From the NCBI RefSeq assembly GCF_029338315.1, contig NZ_CP119794.1:3224001-3288000 (forward strand): a DNA stretch of 64,000 nt, given 5' to 3'. How positions within the stretch are numbered: the stretch's first letter is position 1; each line of letters begins with the position of its first letter. Shown in pieces: positions 19,161 through 28,015 of the stretch. Below the pieces are notes generated by a model. It was given only the letters and a program-made list of their open reading frames with translations. It did not search any database and was not told the DNA's origin. The DNA comes from Haloarcula regularis. GTDB lineage: Archaea > Halobacteriota > Halobacteria > Halobacteriales > Haloarculaceae. A program made the position numbers and the translations under genes.

Positions 19161-19435
19161 CCGATACGACGACCACCGTCGTCCTGGCCGGTGTCCGCCT
19201 GGCGGTGTTGTTCCTGGGTGCGACCATCACCTACTACAGCGCCGTCGCGTACCGCCGGACCGGGGCGCAGTACCTCCGGAACGCGTCCATCGGATTCGCA
19301 ATCATGACGGTCGGCGTTCTGGTCGAGGGCCTGCTCTTCGAGGTCGCGGGCCTGGACCTCGAGGTGGTCCACATCGTCGAGTCCGTCGCCATCGGCATCG
19401 GCTTTCTCGTACTCCTCGTCTCGCTTCGGCAGTGA
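19157..19435 (+). CDS. Small membrane protein, DUF7521-like (second of a pair)
   Basis: 92 residues, three membrane segments, clearly paralogous to the gene before it: YYSAVAYRRTGAQYLR matches AYQAYRGYQRTGSDPLR, and VLVEGLLFEVAGL matches VLEGILFDILGL. The ATGA overlap (19157-19160) means coupled translation, consistent with a heteromer. Function unknown. Confidence 0.65.
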   Translation: MTDTTTTVVLAGVRLAVLFLGATITYYSAVAYRRTGAQYLRNASIGFAIMTVGVLVEGLLFEVAGLDLEVVHIVESVAIGIGFLVLLVSLRQ

Positions 19436-19501
19436 GTGCCGGCCGCCGACCGGGCACCCCCCGACTCCGGAACTATATGCCAGGGCGCCGAACCACTACG
19501 T

Positions 19502-19891
19502 ATGCACTTCGACCACGCCGGCATCGCCACGGACGACGCCGACGCGCTCGCGGACCTGTACGCCGCCGCCTTCGACGTCCCGGTGGCCCACGAGGAGACG
19601 TTCGACGGGATGCAGGTCACCTTCCTGGACCTCGGCAACGGATACTTCGAGCTCCTGGACCCCCTCCCCGACAGCGAGGGGACCATCGCCACCTACCTCG
19701 AGCGCAACGGGCCCGGCATCCACCACCTTGCGCTGGCGACGCCGGACGTCGAGGCCGCCATGGCGGCCGCAGTCGACGCGGGCGTCGACCCGATCGACGA
19801 CGAACCGCGGCCGGGCGCCTGGGGCCACGAGGTGGTCTTCCTGCATCCGAAGTCGACCGGCGGCGTCCTGCTGGAGCTGGTCGAGCACTGA
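19502..19891 (+). CDS. mce: Methylmalonyl-CoA epimerase (VOC family)
   Basis: 129 residues, the normal length. The VOC metal site is visible as His5 in FDHAGIA, the His pair in GPGIHHLALATPDV and Glu near the end in LLELVEH. It interconverts R- and S-methylmalonyl-CoA and so feeds the mutase whose large subunit is encoded 4 kb upstream on the same strand. A TATA-like element (ACTATATG) lies about 30 bp before the ATG. Confidence 0.88.
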   Translation: MHFDHAGIATDDADALADLYAAAFDVPVAHEETFDGMQVTFLDLGNGYFELLDPLPDSEGTIATYLERNGPGIHHLALATPDVEAAMAAAVDAGVDPIDDEPRPGAWGHEVVFLHPKSTGGVLLELVEH

Positions 19892-19914
19892 CCGGGTCGG
19901 CCCGCATCCCCCAC

Positions 19915-20676
19915 TCAGCGATCAGGGACGTCGCGGACCGCCTCGAACAGGTCCGCCGCGCCGTCGGTCAGGCGAGCGGGCGGGTCGGCGAACCACGCCG
20001 CGCCGACGAGCTCGGACTCGTCGACGGCTATCGACCCCTTGCGGTACTCGGCCCGGAAGTAGACGTCCAGCGTATGGACCGACCCCTCGGCGTCCGTGTC
20101 CGGGTAGTACTTGCTGTGGACGACCGCCTCGACGCCGGTGATGGTACAGCGGACGCCGGTCTGTTCGTGGACGCGCCGGACCGCGGTCTCCTGCATCGAC
20201 TCGTACTGGTCGGCCTCGCCACCGCCGGGGAGCGCCCAGCGGTCGGCGCCACGGCCGAGCACCAGCAGCACCCGGTCACGGGTGTCGGCACCCGCCGCCT
20301 CGGGGATGTTGTCGTTCAGCGTCGGCAGCGACTCCCCGTCGCGGGCGACGAAGACGACGCTGTTGCCGTCGTAGCCGGTGCCCCGCGTCGCCGCGTAGAC
20401 GTCGGCGTACTCCTCGGCCGAGAGCTCGAAGGTCTGTTCGGTGACCGGTACGTCGTCGTAGGCCGCCGCCAGTCGGTCGAGGCGCCGGTCGACGGCGACC
20501 TGGTTTATCTCGTCGGCCAGGTTGACGTCCGTCTCGCGGGGTTCGGGCACGGCAAGGTCCTCGAGTTCCCGCCGGGCTGCGTCGTCGAGCTCGCTCTCGT
20601 CGATGGTGAAGCCCCCGGCCGCCTCGGTAGCGTCAGCGGCCGTCGACTCCTCGTCTCGCTCGCCGTCGCCTGTCAT
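19915..20676 (-). CDS. NUDIX-domain protein with altered Nudix box
   Basis: 253 residues. An N-terminal helical region of about 100 residues precedes a NUDIX fold with the box GGEADQYESMQETAVRRVHE followed by QTGV. Compared with the consensus G-x5-E-x7-R-E-U-x-E-E-x-G-U, the sequence keeps the glycines and two glutamates but has Arg for the first Glu and Gln for the last. Metal binding may be weakened, or the protein may be a sensor rather than a hydrolase. The start at the ATG 20676 was chosen because the preceding sequence is promoter-like and the N-terminus is acidic. Confidence 0.75.
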   Translation of the reverse strand: MTGDGERDEESTAADATEAAGGFTIDESELDDAARRELEDLAVPEPRETDVNLADEINQVAVDRRLDRLAAAYDDVPVTEQTFELSAEEYADVYAATRGTGYDGNSVVFVARDGESLPTLNDNIPEAAGADTRDRVLLVLGRGADRWALPGGGEADQYESMQETAVRRVHEQTGVRCTITGVEAVVHSKYYPDTDAEGSVHTLDVYFRAEYRKGSIAVDESELVGAAWFADPPARLTDGAADLFEAVRDVPDR

Positions 20677-20785
20677 ACCGTGACGTTCCCGCCGAGGCGG
20701 ATAAATGAGGCGGTCTCCCACATCCCCGCGACGTGACGGAACGGACACATAAAGGTCTATTACGGCCCCGTGTGAGGAGTCGCGC

Positions 20786-21753
20786 ATGCAGGCAATTGTT
20801 CTCGCGGGTGGATACGCCACGCGGCTCTGGCCCGTCACGCGGAACCGACCGAAGATGCTGCTCCCCGTGGGGGAGTCGACGGTCATCGACCGCATCCTCT
20901 ACCAGCTCGAGGACGACGACCGTATCACCGACGTCTTCGTCAGCACGAACGAGCGGTTCGCCGAGGAGTTCGAGGACCACATCGACGACATCGGCCTCGA
21001 GAAACCCCAGCTGTCCGTCGAGGAGACGGTCGACGAGGACGAGAAGTTCGGCGTCGTGGGCGCACTCGCCCAGCTCGCCGAGCGCGAGGGCCTGGGCGAC
21101 GAGGACCTGCTCGTCGTGGCCGGGGACAACCTGATGGGCTTCGACATCGGGGAGTTCATCGACTACTTCGAGACGTACGATGACCCCACGCTTGCGGCCT
21201 ACGACGTCGGCTCACTCGAGAAGGCGAAGTCCTACGGCCTGGTCCAGCTCGAGGACGACCAGGTCGTCGACTTTCAGGAGAAACCCGACGACCCCAAGAG
21301 CACCCTCGTCTCTATCGCCTGCTACGCGCTCCCGGCCGACGCCATCCTGTTCGACGAGTACCTCGAGGGGGACAACAACCCCGACGAACCGGGCTGGTTC
21401 CTCCAGTGGCTCGTCGACCGCGGGCCGGTCCGCGCGTTCAGTTTCGACGACGCGTGGTACGACATCGGGGAGGCCGAGAACTACCTCGAGGCCGTCGCCT
21501 GGAAACTGGGCGGCGAGAACATGATCGCCGACGACGCGACCCTGGAGAACACGACGCTGGGCAAGAACGTCCACGTCCTCTCGGGGCACACGTCGAGAAC
21601 TCCCACCTCGAGGAGACGGTGGTCTTCGACGGGGCGACCATCGTCGACTCCGACATCCACGGCTCCATCGTCGACCGGAAGGCCCGCATCGAGAACCTCG
21701 ACCTCTCGGGCGCGCTCATCGGCGCCCACAGCGAAGTCGCCCACGAAGGCTAA
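20786..21753 (+). CDS. NDP-sugar pyrophosphorylase / sugar-phosphate nucleotidyltransferase (frameshifted)
   Basis: About 322 residues when one G is restored in the GGGG run at 21583-21586. The N-terminal Rossmann-like catalytic domain has AIVLAGGYATRLWPVTRNRPK and VAGDNL. The C-terminal part after the break (VENSHLEETVVFDGATIVDSD) is a left-handed beta helix. It activates a sugar phosphate, probably for glycosylation. TATA-like CATAAAGG lies about 30 bp before the ATG at 20786. Confidence 0.85.
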
Positions 21754-21876
21754 GCGGCAGAGACCGGTTTCAGAAGGAGTGTCTCGCGCCCTGGCCGGGC
21801 TCGATTGCGAGCGGCCGGGCGGTGCTACACGCGTCCGCACAACGAGGTGTCGACGCCGGGGGACGCCGATTCGTCG

Positions 21877-22005
21877 TCAGTCCGCGCTGTGTCGCGGGAC
21901 GTACCGGCAGTCGGTACATCCCCAGCTCGCGCCGTCGAAGGTGATTGCGCCGTTACAGTCGGGGCAGCGGTACGCCAGGGTGGTCGAACGGCTGTTGGTT
22001 GCCAT
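21877..22005 (-). CDS. 42-residue zinc-ribbon protein
   Basis: A short gene with a clean start and stop. It encodes a product with two zinc knuckles, CPDC (residues 14-17) and CTDC (residues 30-33), spaced like a classic zinc ribbon. A TATA-like TTCATATT lies about 27-34 bp upstream on the coding strand, and a perfect AATATCG-G-CGATATT palindrome sits just beyond it. Haloarchaea encode many such mini zinc-ribbon proteins that regulate growth, motility or metabolism; the role of this one is unknown. Confidence 0.75.
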   Translation of the reverse strand: MATNSRSTTLAYRCPDCNGAITFDGASWGCTDCRYVPRHSAD

Positions 22006-22045
22006 TGTGGTACTCGAGTCAGTCTACCAATATGAATCTTGTTAT

Positions 22046-22060
22046 AATATCGGCGATATT
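22046..22060. promoter_or_regulatory. 15-bp perfect palindrome upstream of the zinc-ribbon gene
   Basis: AATATCG-G-CGATATT lies 41-55 bp before the start codon of the small zinc-ribbon gene, just upstream of its TATA-like element, where archaeal activators or repressors often bind. The surrounding 40 bp are strikingly AT-rich. Confidence 0.55.
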
Positions 22061-22123
22061 GTTTAAGGTCCTCGAAGGCTGGTAAAGGGTCAGGATGGCC
22101 GGCGCCGCCCTGCCCTGACCGGC

Positions 22124-22843
22124 CTACGCCAGCGAGGCGTCGGTGACCTCGAGCGCCCCACGGTCGCCCTCCCACCGGCGCTCGTACTCGAGTTCGATGG
22201 GCCGGTCCATGTGGGGGCCGTCGGTCACGAGCGTCTCGAACTCACCGCCCTCGCCGAGGATGTGGACGCCGTACTCGTCGTTGAGCGCCTCGAGTTCGTC
22301 GAGCGCCGCGGCGTCGATGGTCCGGCCGAGCCACGACTCGTCCAGCCCGTAGGCGGCCACCTGGACGATGCGGATCTCGAACCCCGCGTCGAGCATCGCG
22401 TCGGCCAGGTCGCGGGGGTTCTGCTGCCACAGCGGCGCGAACAGTTCGGCCTCCAGGCGCTCGGCCATCGCCTCGATGCGGGTCGTCTGGTACTCGCTCT
22501 CGACGGCGCCGGCCGTGAGGCCGCCGATGCCGCGGTCCAGGTCGCCGTCGAGCCGGCGCAGCGCGGCCTCGAGCGGTTCGAGCTCCTCGTCGCCCTGGAC
22601 GCCCGCGTCCGGGACGTCGCCGGCCCCGAAGTCGTCGGGTTCGACCTCAAGGAGGGGAATGCCGATGCTCTCGGCGGCCAGGGCCGCCAGTCGCGTCGCC
22701 GGGACGTGATACATGTAGGAGTCGCCCTGGGGGTGGACCGTCACCAGTCGCTCGACGGGGTAGCCACGCTCGAGCGCCCGGTAGAGCGCCCACGAGGAGT
22801 CCTTGCCGCCCGAGAACAGCGAGACCCACGCGCCGTCTGACAT
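22124..22843 (-). CDS. Diphthine-ammonia ligase (Dph6) family ATPase
   Basis: 239 residues. The PP-loop SGGKDSSWALYRA near the N-terminus binds ATP, and the conserved tail EGGEFETLVTDGP is typical of the Dph6 family. It catalyses the last amidation of diphthamide on elongation factor 2. The start at the ATG 22843 gives the usual N-terminus four residues before WVSLFSGGKDS; the longer open frame upstream has no family support. Confidence 0.85.
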   Translation of the reverse strand: MSDGAWVSLFSGGKDSSWALYRALERGYPVERLVTVHPQGDSYMYHVPATRLAALAAESIGIPLLEVEPDDFGAGDVPDAGVQGDEELEPLEAALRRLDGDLDRGIGGLTAGAVESEYQTTRIEAMAERLEAELFAPLWQQNPRDLADAMLDAGFEIRIVQVAAYGLDESWLGRTIDAAALDELEALNDEYGVHILGEGGEFETLVTDGPHMDRPIELEYERRWEGDRGALEVTDASLA

Positions 22844-22889
22844 GGGCGTCTCTATCGGGTCGGCGGCTAAATCGCTGTCTATCGCGAGT

Positions 22890-24014
22890 TCAGTCGGCCA
22901 GTTCCCGCTCGATGTCGGTCTGACTGACGTAGGCCGCGACGCGGACGCCCACGAGGCTGATGAGGATGCCCGCGAGGATGAACGCCGCCAGCCGCTGGCC
23001 CGACTCCAGGGTGAAGCGGTGGACCTCGACGATGCCGAGGTCCGTCGGGGTGACGACGAAGGGGTCGAAGACACCGCCACGTTCGAGGAAGTACGCCGAG
23101 AAACCGCGGACCACCAGGCCGACCGCGACGGCACCGAACGGGAGGTTCACGTACGCCGACCGGACCCCCTCCCGCTCGAGCAGTTCGTCGAGCAGGCGCC
23201 CCACCGACGCCGCCAGCGCCGCGGCGGTGAGCCAGGGGACGCTGTGGAACAGGAACATGTTGACGACGATGAACGGGCTCGTCTCGCCGATGGACCCGAC
23301 GCCCAGCGCGCCGGCGAACAGGCCCACCAGCGAGAGGCCGCCGGCGACGACGTAGGTGACCAGCGACACCTGGCCGGAGTACAGCCCCTCGCGAATCTGG
23401 CCGGGGAGCCGCGAGAGGTAGTCGTCGATGCCCAGTCCCTTGTAGATGAGGAAGACGCCGAGCGCGGCGGCGATGGCCCCCACCGCCATGGTCGTGCTCT
23501 CGACGACGACCAGCAACAGCGGGAACGCGAGCATGACGATACCGATGGGGACCAGCACCGTCTTGCGCAGCTCCTCGTCCGCGAGGAACTGCTTGAGCAG
23601 GTAGTACGTCGACTCGATGTCCCGGGCCTGGCGGACGACCACGCGGTCCACGGCGTCGACGCGCACCCGGCTCTCGACGATGGGGACCAGCCGTTCGTCC
23701 TCGGCGCTGTCGACGACGACCACGGCGGAGTCGGGGTCGTACTCTTCGACGAGTTCGTCTGTCTGTCGTGCGATCTGGCGGTCGGCGCCGACGCTGTCGG
23801 TCCCGCCCCCGACGACGGCCACGACGGCGTCGCTCCCGTCCCGCTCGAGGTCCTCGGTGACGCGAAGCCCCTCTAGCAGGCAGTTGACCCGGCTGTCCTC
23901 CGGGTCCACGACCCCCGTCTCGGTTATCAGTCGCTCGACGGCAGCGCTGCCGACGACCGGACACTCGTCTGCGACCGGGCTGTCCCGGTCGATACAGACG
24001 ACCAGCGTGGTCAC
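22890..24014 (-). CDS. DUF373 family membrane protein
   Basis: 374 residues. The N-terminal 150 residues form a cytoplasmic domain beginning LVVCIDRD, with GGGTDSVGADRQI and ESTYYLLKQFL. The C-terminal half has five or six membrane spans. This architecture is that of the archaeal DUF373 family, whose function is unknown. It stands between dph6 and sppA on the same strand. A strong inverted repeat lies in the 188-bp gap upstream. Confidence 0.8.
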   Translation of the reverse strand: MTTLVVCIDRDSPVADECPVVGSAAVERLITETGVVDPEDSRVNCLLEGLRVTEDLERDGSDAVVAVVGGGTDSVGADRQIARQTDELVEEYDPDSAVVVVDSAEDERLVPIVESRVRVDAVDRVVVRQARDIESTYYLLKQFLADEELRKTVLVPIGIVMLAFPLLLVVVESTTMAVGAIAAALGVFLIYKGLGIDDYLSRLPGQIREGLYSGQVSLVTYVVAGGLSLVGLFAGALGVGSIGETSPFIVVNMFLFHSVPWLTAAALAASVGRLLDELLEREGVRSAYVNLPFGAVAVGLVVRGFSAYFLERGGVFDPFVVTPTDLGIVEVHRFTLESGQRLAAFILAGILISLVGVRVAAYVSQTDIERELAD

Positions 24015-24097
24015 AGTGTGGCAGAGACACCCCCGAGATAAAAATCCCTCGCGCCGTTCACCCGCAGTGTCTGAGTTCGGGGTATTGGATCAGGAGA

Positions 24098-24164
24098 GCC
24101 AGAAAGCCCCGTATTGGCTGTCCGAAGTCGGGTGACCAGCCGGCATGGGCGGGGGCTTTCTGGC
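24098..24164. repeat. 13-bp perfect inverted repeat with structured 41-bp spacer
   Basis: Arms GCCAGAAAGCCCC (24098-24110) and GGGGCTTTCTGGC (24152-24164) pair perfectly. The spacer contains a further GGCTG/CAGCC pair. It lies between the stop of sppA (24203) and the start of the DUF373 gene (24014), so it may be a terminator-like hairpin, a small structured RNA or a repeated element. Confidence 0.6.
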
Positions 24165-24202
24165 GGTCCACATTCGAGTCCGATTCAGTAACTGCTAACC
24201 GG

Positions 24203-25198
24203 TCACCGGCGGAAGGAGAGCCCGTCGACGTCGCCGTCGACGGCCTCGGTCAGGCCCGAACCCAGCGCGTAGGCCGTCCGCTGGGCGCCGCCCCGGAGTC
24301 GCTGGGTCAGGCCGCGCTGGGGCTCGAACTCGGCGACGGTGACCGGTTCGCCAAGGCGGTCTTCGAGGCGCTCTTCGACGTCCTCGCGGGTCCCGATGCG
24401 GTCGACCAGCCCCCGCTTGTGCGCGTCGGTGCCGAGGAAGACTTTCGCCTCCGTCTCGCGAATCTCCTCGGGGTCCATCTCCCGCCCTTCGGCCACGGTC
24501 TCGACGAACTGGTCGTAGTAGTCGTCGACGATGCCCTGGAGGTACTCGCGTTCGTCCTCGCGCATCTCCTTCAGCGGGAGGCCGGCGTCCTTGTAGTCGC
24601 CGGCGGTGAACTGCTCGTAGGAGAGGCCGGCGCGGTCGGCCAGGTCCTTCGCGTTGACCCGCGAGCCGATGACGCCGATGGAGCCGACGATCGAGCCCTC
24701 GCGGGCCCAGAGCTCGTCACAGCCGGCGGCGATGTCGTAGCCGCCGCTGGCACAGACGTCGGTCGCGTAGGCCACCGTCGGGCCGTCGAAGCGCTCCGCG
24801 GCCAGGCGGATGTCCTCGCTCGGGACGATCTCGCCGCCCGGCGTGTTGAGCTTCAGCAGGAGCGCATCTGCGCCCGAGTCGTCGTCGGCCCGCTCTATCT
24901 GCTCGACGACGTCGTCGGCGCCGGCGCCGACCGGCGGACTGACGACGCCGCCACCGCCATCGCGGGTAATCGGGCCCTCGACGGCGACCTCGGCGACGTT
25001 GTGCGAGGGGGCGACGGAGTCGGCGACGTTGCCCCCGAACTTGACTGCGGCGACGACGACGCCGATGACCAGCAGGACGCCGAGCAGCTCGGCGAGGTCG
25101 CCCGGGAAGACGACGAACAGCACCCACCCGACCACCGCGGCGACGAGCGCCACGGCGCCGACGACCACCAGCCGGGTGGCCGTCCGACTCGCGCTCAC
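24203..25198 (-). CDS. sppA: Signal peptide peptidase SppA (S49 serine protease)
   Basis: 331 residues. Two membrane spans at the N-terminus (residues 10-55) precede the protease domain. The Ser of the catalytic Ser-Lys dyad is in CASGGYDIAAG, and the general-base lysine is probably in the segment GVIGSRVNAKDLADRAG or FTAGDYKDAG. It degrades cleaved signal peptides in the membrane. The start overlaps the stop of the upstream PAC2 gene in four bases. Confidence 0.87.
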   Translation of the reverse strand: MSASRTATRLVVVGAVALVAAVVGWVLFVVFPGDLAELLGVLLVIGVVVAAVKFGGNVADSVAPSHNVAEVAVEGPITRDGGGGVVSPPVGAGADDVVEQIERADDDSGADALLLKLNTPGGEIVPSEDIRLAAERFDGPTVAYATDVCASGGYDIAAGCDELWAREGSIVGSIGVIGSRVNAKDLADRAGLSYEQFTAGDYKDAGLPLKEMREDEREYLQGIVDDYYDQFVETVAEGREMDPEEIRETEAKVFLGTDAHKRGLVDRIGTREDVEERLEDRLGEPVTVAEFEPQRGLTQRLRGGAQRTAYALGSGLTEAVDGDVDGLSFRR

Positions 25199-25935
25199 TG
25201 GTACATCCCCAGCGGGCGCGCGCTCGTGCTCTCCTCTGAGTCCTGGAGCTGCCGGGCGAGGCGGGTCTTGGCCTCGCGGATCTGCTCGGCCTGGTCGACG
25301 AGGACGTCGGTGTCGACCTCGATGCCGGCGATGGGGCCGATGCCCTCCGAGAGCAACCGGCGGGCGGCCCGCGGGTCCGGGAACCGCTGGTCGGCCTCGA
25401 CGACCAGGCCGACGCTGGTCATGTCGACGGTGTTCACCTCGTGGATGAGTGCCCCGGTCGGCCCGGTGATGGCGCCGTCCTCGGTGGGGACGTCGACGCC
25501 CGCCGCGTCGAGTATCGACGCCCCCTCGCCCGTGGCGACGCCATAGACCAGGGGATCGCGCTCCTCGTCCGGTTCGGTCGCCATTCCGCTGAGGAAGACC
25601 GGCGTCGCGTCCATCTCCGCGAACCAGCCCACGACGCAGCTGGCGAACTGCGTCGCCGCGGACGGCGATATCGGCGCGTCGCTCTGGAGGACCAGCAGGT
25701 CCTGGTCGGCGTCGGCGTAGAACCGGACCGGCGAGCGAATCTGGGGGTCGCCCTCGGCGTAGACGCCGATCTCGGGCAGTCCGTCGCAGTGGGCCGACGC
25801 GTAGTGGGTCATGTCGTACGCGTCGACCAGGTGGTCGGCGGCGATCTTCCCGACGAGGCCGACGCCGGGGAGTCCCTCGACGAGTGTCGGTTCGTCCAGC
25901 GTGACGTCCTCACGGTGGACTTCAACGTGTGCCAT
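25195..25935 (-). CDS. PAC2-family protein (proteasome assembly chaperone-like)
   Basis: 246 residues from the ATG at 25935. The PAC2 signature appears as LVEGLPGVGLVGKIAADHLV near residue 17, followed by the alpha/beta core and a C-terminal helical tail. Archaeal PAC2 homologues form homotrimers and are linked to proteasome assembly or regulation. It is coupled to sppA, which groups two protein-quality-control functions. Confidence 0.85.
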   Translation of the reverse strand: MAHVEVHREDVTLDEPTLVEGLPGVGLVGKIAADHLVDAYDMTHYASAHCDGLPEIGVYAEGDPQIRSPVRFYADADQDLLVLQSDAPISPSAATQFASCVVGWFAEMDATPVFLSGMATEPDEERDPLVYGVATGEGASILDAAGVDVPTEDGAITGPTGALIHEVNTVDMTSVGLVVEADQRFPDPRAARRLLSEGIGPIAGIEVDTDVLVDQAEQIREAKTRLARQLQDSEESTSARPLGMYQ

Positions 25936-26132
25936 GCCCCCGCGTTCGAGTGCCGTGGGCAAGAAAGGCGGGGTGGGACAGCGGCCCCGTTCGAACCGGG
26001 CGGTCGTCGAGGGCGAACGCGTGTCCGCCGAACCGACCCTGGTCCGTGAGCGGCCGAGCCACGGCGTGGTTCGGTGTCGGCCAGCTCCTGCCAGCAGCTA
26101 TATACATTCCCAGCCCCAGGTGGAGGCAGAAC

Positions 26133-27902
26133 GTGGAGCGACCTACGCACGCATCCAGCCCGGGGCCGGTCTTGGTCGTCCAGTCCGACGGCCGCATCGA
26201 CTACGTGAACACCGCGGCGCGACTCCTCCTGGGTGCGCCCGCTCGCGACGCCCTCGTCGGCGAGTCTGTCCTCGAATACGTCGCGGCGGCGTACCGGGAC
26301 CCGTTGCGCGACCAGTTCGACCGACTCTCGCGAGGTGCGGCGTCGGCCGTCGGGCTGACGCTCACGCTGGACGACCCCGCTCGCGGTCCCTGCGAGCTCG
26401 TCGTGTTGAACTCGACCGTCGAGTGGGACGGCGACGAGCGGATCGAGATGCTGGTGTTCGATACGGACGAGCACCTCCCGACGGGCCTCCCGAAACGGGT
26501 GATGGACGCCACGCCGGTGGGAATCTCGATCGCAGACGCCGACCGGGACGACGAACCGCTCATCTACGTCAACGACGGATTCTGCGAGCTGACCGGGTAT
26601 CCCCGCGAGGAGGTGCTCGGTCGCAACTGCCGGTTCCTCCAGGGCGAGAGGACTGACGAAACGACGGTCGCAGACATCAGGGACGCCATCGACGCCGAGG
26701 TACCGGTCACGGCCGAACTGCGGAATTACCGGAAGGACGGGTCGATGTTCTGGAACCGACTCACGATAACCCCGGTCGAAGCTCCGGACGGGACCGTCAC
26801 GCACTACTTCGGCTTCCAGGAGGACGTCTCGGACCGGCGGGCCTTCGAACAGGAGAAGCGCCTGTTCGAGATGCAGGCCGAGGCGCTCAACAAGGCGATT
26901 CTCATCACGGACACGGACGGCACGATCGAATACGTGAATGCGGCGTTCGAGCGAACGACCGGCTACGACGCCGAGGAGGCACTCGGCGAGACTCCCCGGA
27001 TTCTGAAGTCGGGCCACCAGGACGAGGACTTCTACCGGGACCTGTGGGAGACCATCACGGCCGGTGAGATCTGGGAGGCCGAGATAACGAACCGACGGAA
27101 GTCGGGCGAGCTGTACCGGTCGACACAGAAGATCATCCCGGTGACGGACGCCGACGGGGAGATAACCGACTTCGTCGCCATCGAGGAAGACATCACGGAC
27201 GCCCAGTTCATCGAGCAGGTGCTGCACGTGATGGACCGCGTGCTGCGACACAACGTCCGGAACTCGGTCACCGCGATTCACGGCTTCACGGACCTGCTCG
27301 AAGGTGAACTGGACGACGAGGAACACCGCGCCGCGGTGGGGTCGATACGGGAACACACCGAGAAACTGGCCAAGCTGAGCGACGAGACCCGGACCATCCG
27401 GGAACTGTTCCGACGACGGCACGCCGAACACTCGCTCGCGGTGGCCGCGGTCGAGGGCTTCGTCGACACGCGACGCGAGATGCACCCCGGGGCCGTCATC
27501 GAGTTCTCCATGGACGCCGACGACGAGACGGTGGTCCAGAACGGCAGTCTGTTGCAGCTCGCCATCGACGAGGCGATCGAAAACGCCATCGTCCACCACG
27601 ACGGCGAGACGCCACGCCTCGCGGTGGCCGTCGAAGAAGCCGACGATGGTGAGGCGATAACCATCGAGGTCGCCGACACCGGCCCCGGGATTCCCGACGA
27701 GGAGTGGGATGTCATCATGTCCGGTGAAGAGACGTCGCTCCAGCACGGGACGGGCATCGGCCTCTGGCTCATGTACTGGGCAGTCACCGCGCTGGGCGGC
27801 ACGATGCGACGGGCCGAGAACGACCCGCGAGGGACTGTCCTCACGTACCACGTCCCGCTCGTCGCGGGCGCCCCGGTCGACGAGTGGAACCCGACCGAGT
27901 GA
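26133..27902 (+). CDS. PAS-LOV-PAS histidine kinase, probable blue-light receptor
   Basis: 589 residues from the GTG at 26133. An N-terminal PAS-like domain (10-110) is followed by a LOV domain (about 120-225) that contains GRNCRFLQ at 163-170 with the photoactive Cys166, and RNYRKDGSMFWNRLTI and YFGFQEDVSDR in the expected places. A third PAS domain (240-355) leads to the phospho-acceptor histidine in RVLRHNVRNSV and a HATPase domain (IDEAIENA, DTGPGIPDEEW, GTGIGLWL). There are no membrane spans, so it is soluble. It should bind flavin and signal to an unlinked response regulator. It is divergent from the PAC2 gene. Confidence 0.88.
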   Translation: MERPTHASSPGPVLVVQSDGRIDYVNTAARLLLGAPARDALVGESVLEYVAAAYRDPLRDQFDRLSRGAASAVGLTLTLDDPARGPCELVVLNSTVEWDGDERIEMLVFDTDEHLPTGLPKRVMDATPVGISIADADRDDEPLIYVNDGFCELTGYPREEVLGRNCRFLQGERTDETTVADIRDAIDAEVPVTAELRNYRKDGSMFWNRLTITPVEAPDGTVTHYFGFQEDVSDRRAFEQEKRLFEMQAEALNKAILITDTDGTIEYVNAAFERTTGYDAEEALGETPRILKSGHQDEDFYRDLWETITAGEIWEAEITNRRKSGELYRSTQKIIPVTDADGEITDFVAIEEDITDAQFIEQVLHVMDRVLRHNVRNSVTAIHGFTDLLEGELDDEEHRAAVGSIREHTEKLAKLSDETRTIRELFRRRHAEHSLAVAAVEGFVDTRREMHPGAVIEFSMDADDETVVQNGSLLQLAIDEAIENAIVHHDGETPRLAVAVEEADDGEAITIEVADTGPGIPDEEWDVIMSGEETSLQHGTGIGLWLMYWAVTALGGTMRRAENDPRGTVLTYHVPLVAGAPVDEWNPTE

Positions 27903-28015
27903 GTCGGGCCGCGCGGCTGTCGCGACGGCCCAGATCGGCCGGCGGAGCCCTCGTTCTCTAAACCGTGCCCCGCACTTCGAAACCCACAAGCGACCCCCCG
28001 GCCAACCCCGGTCCA

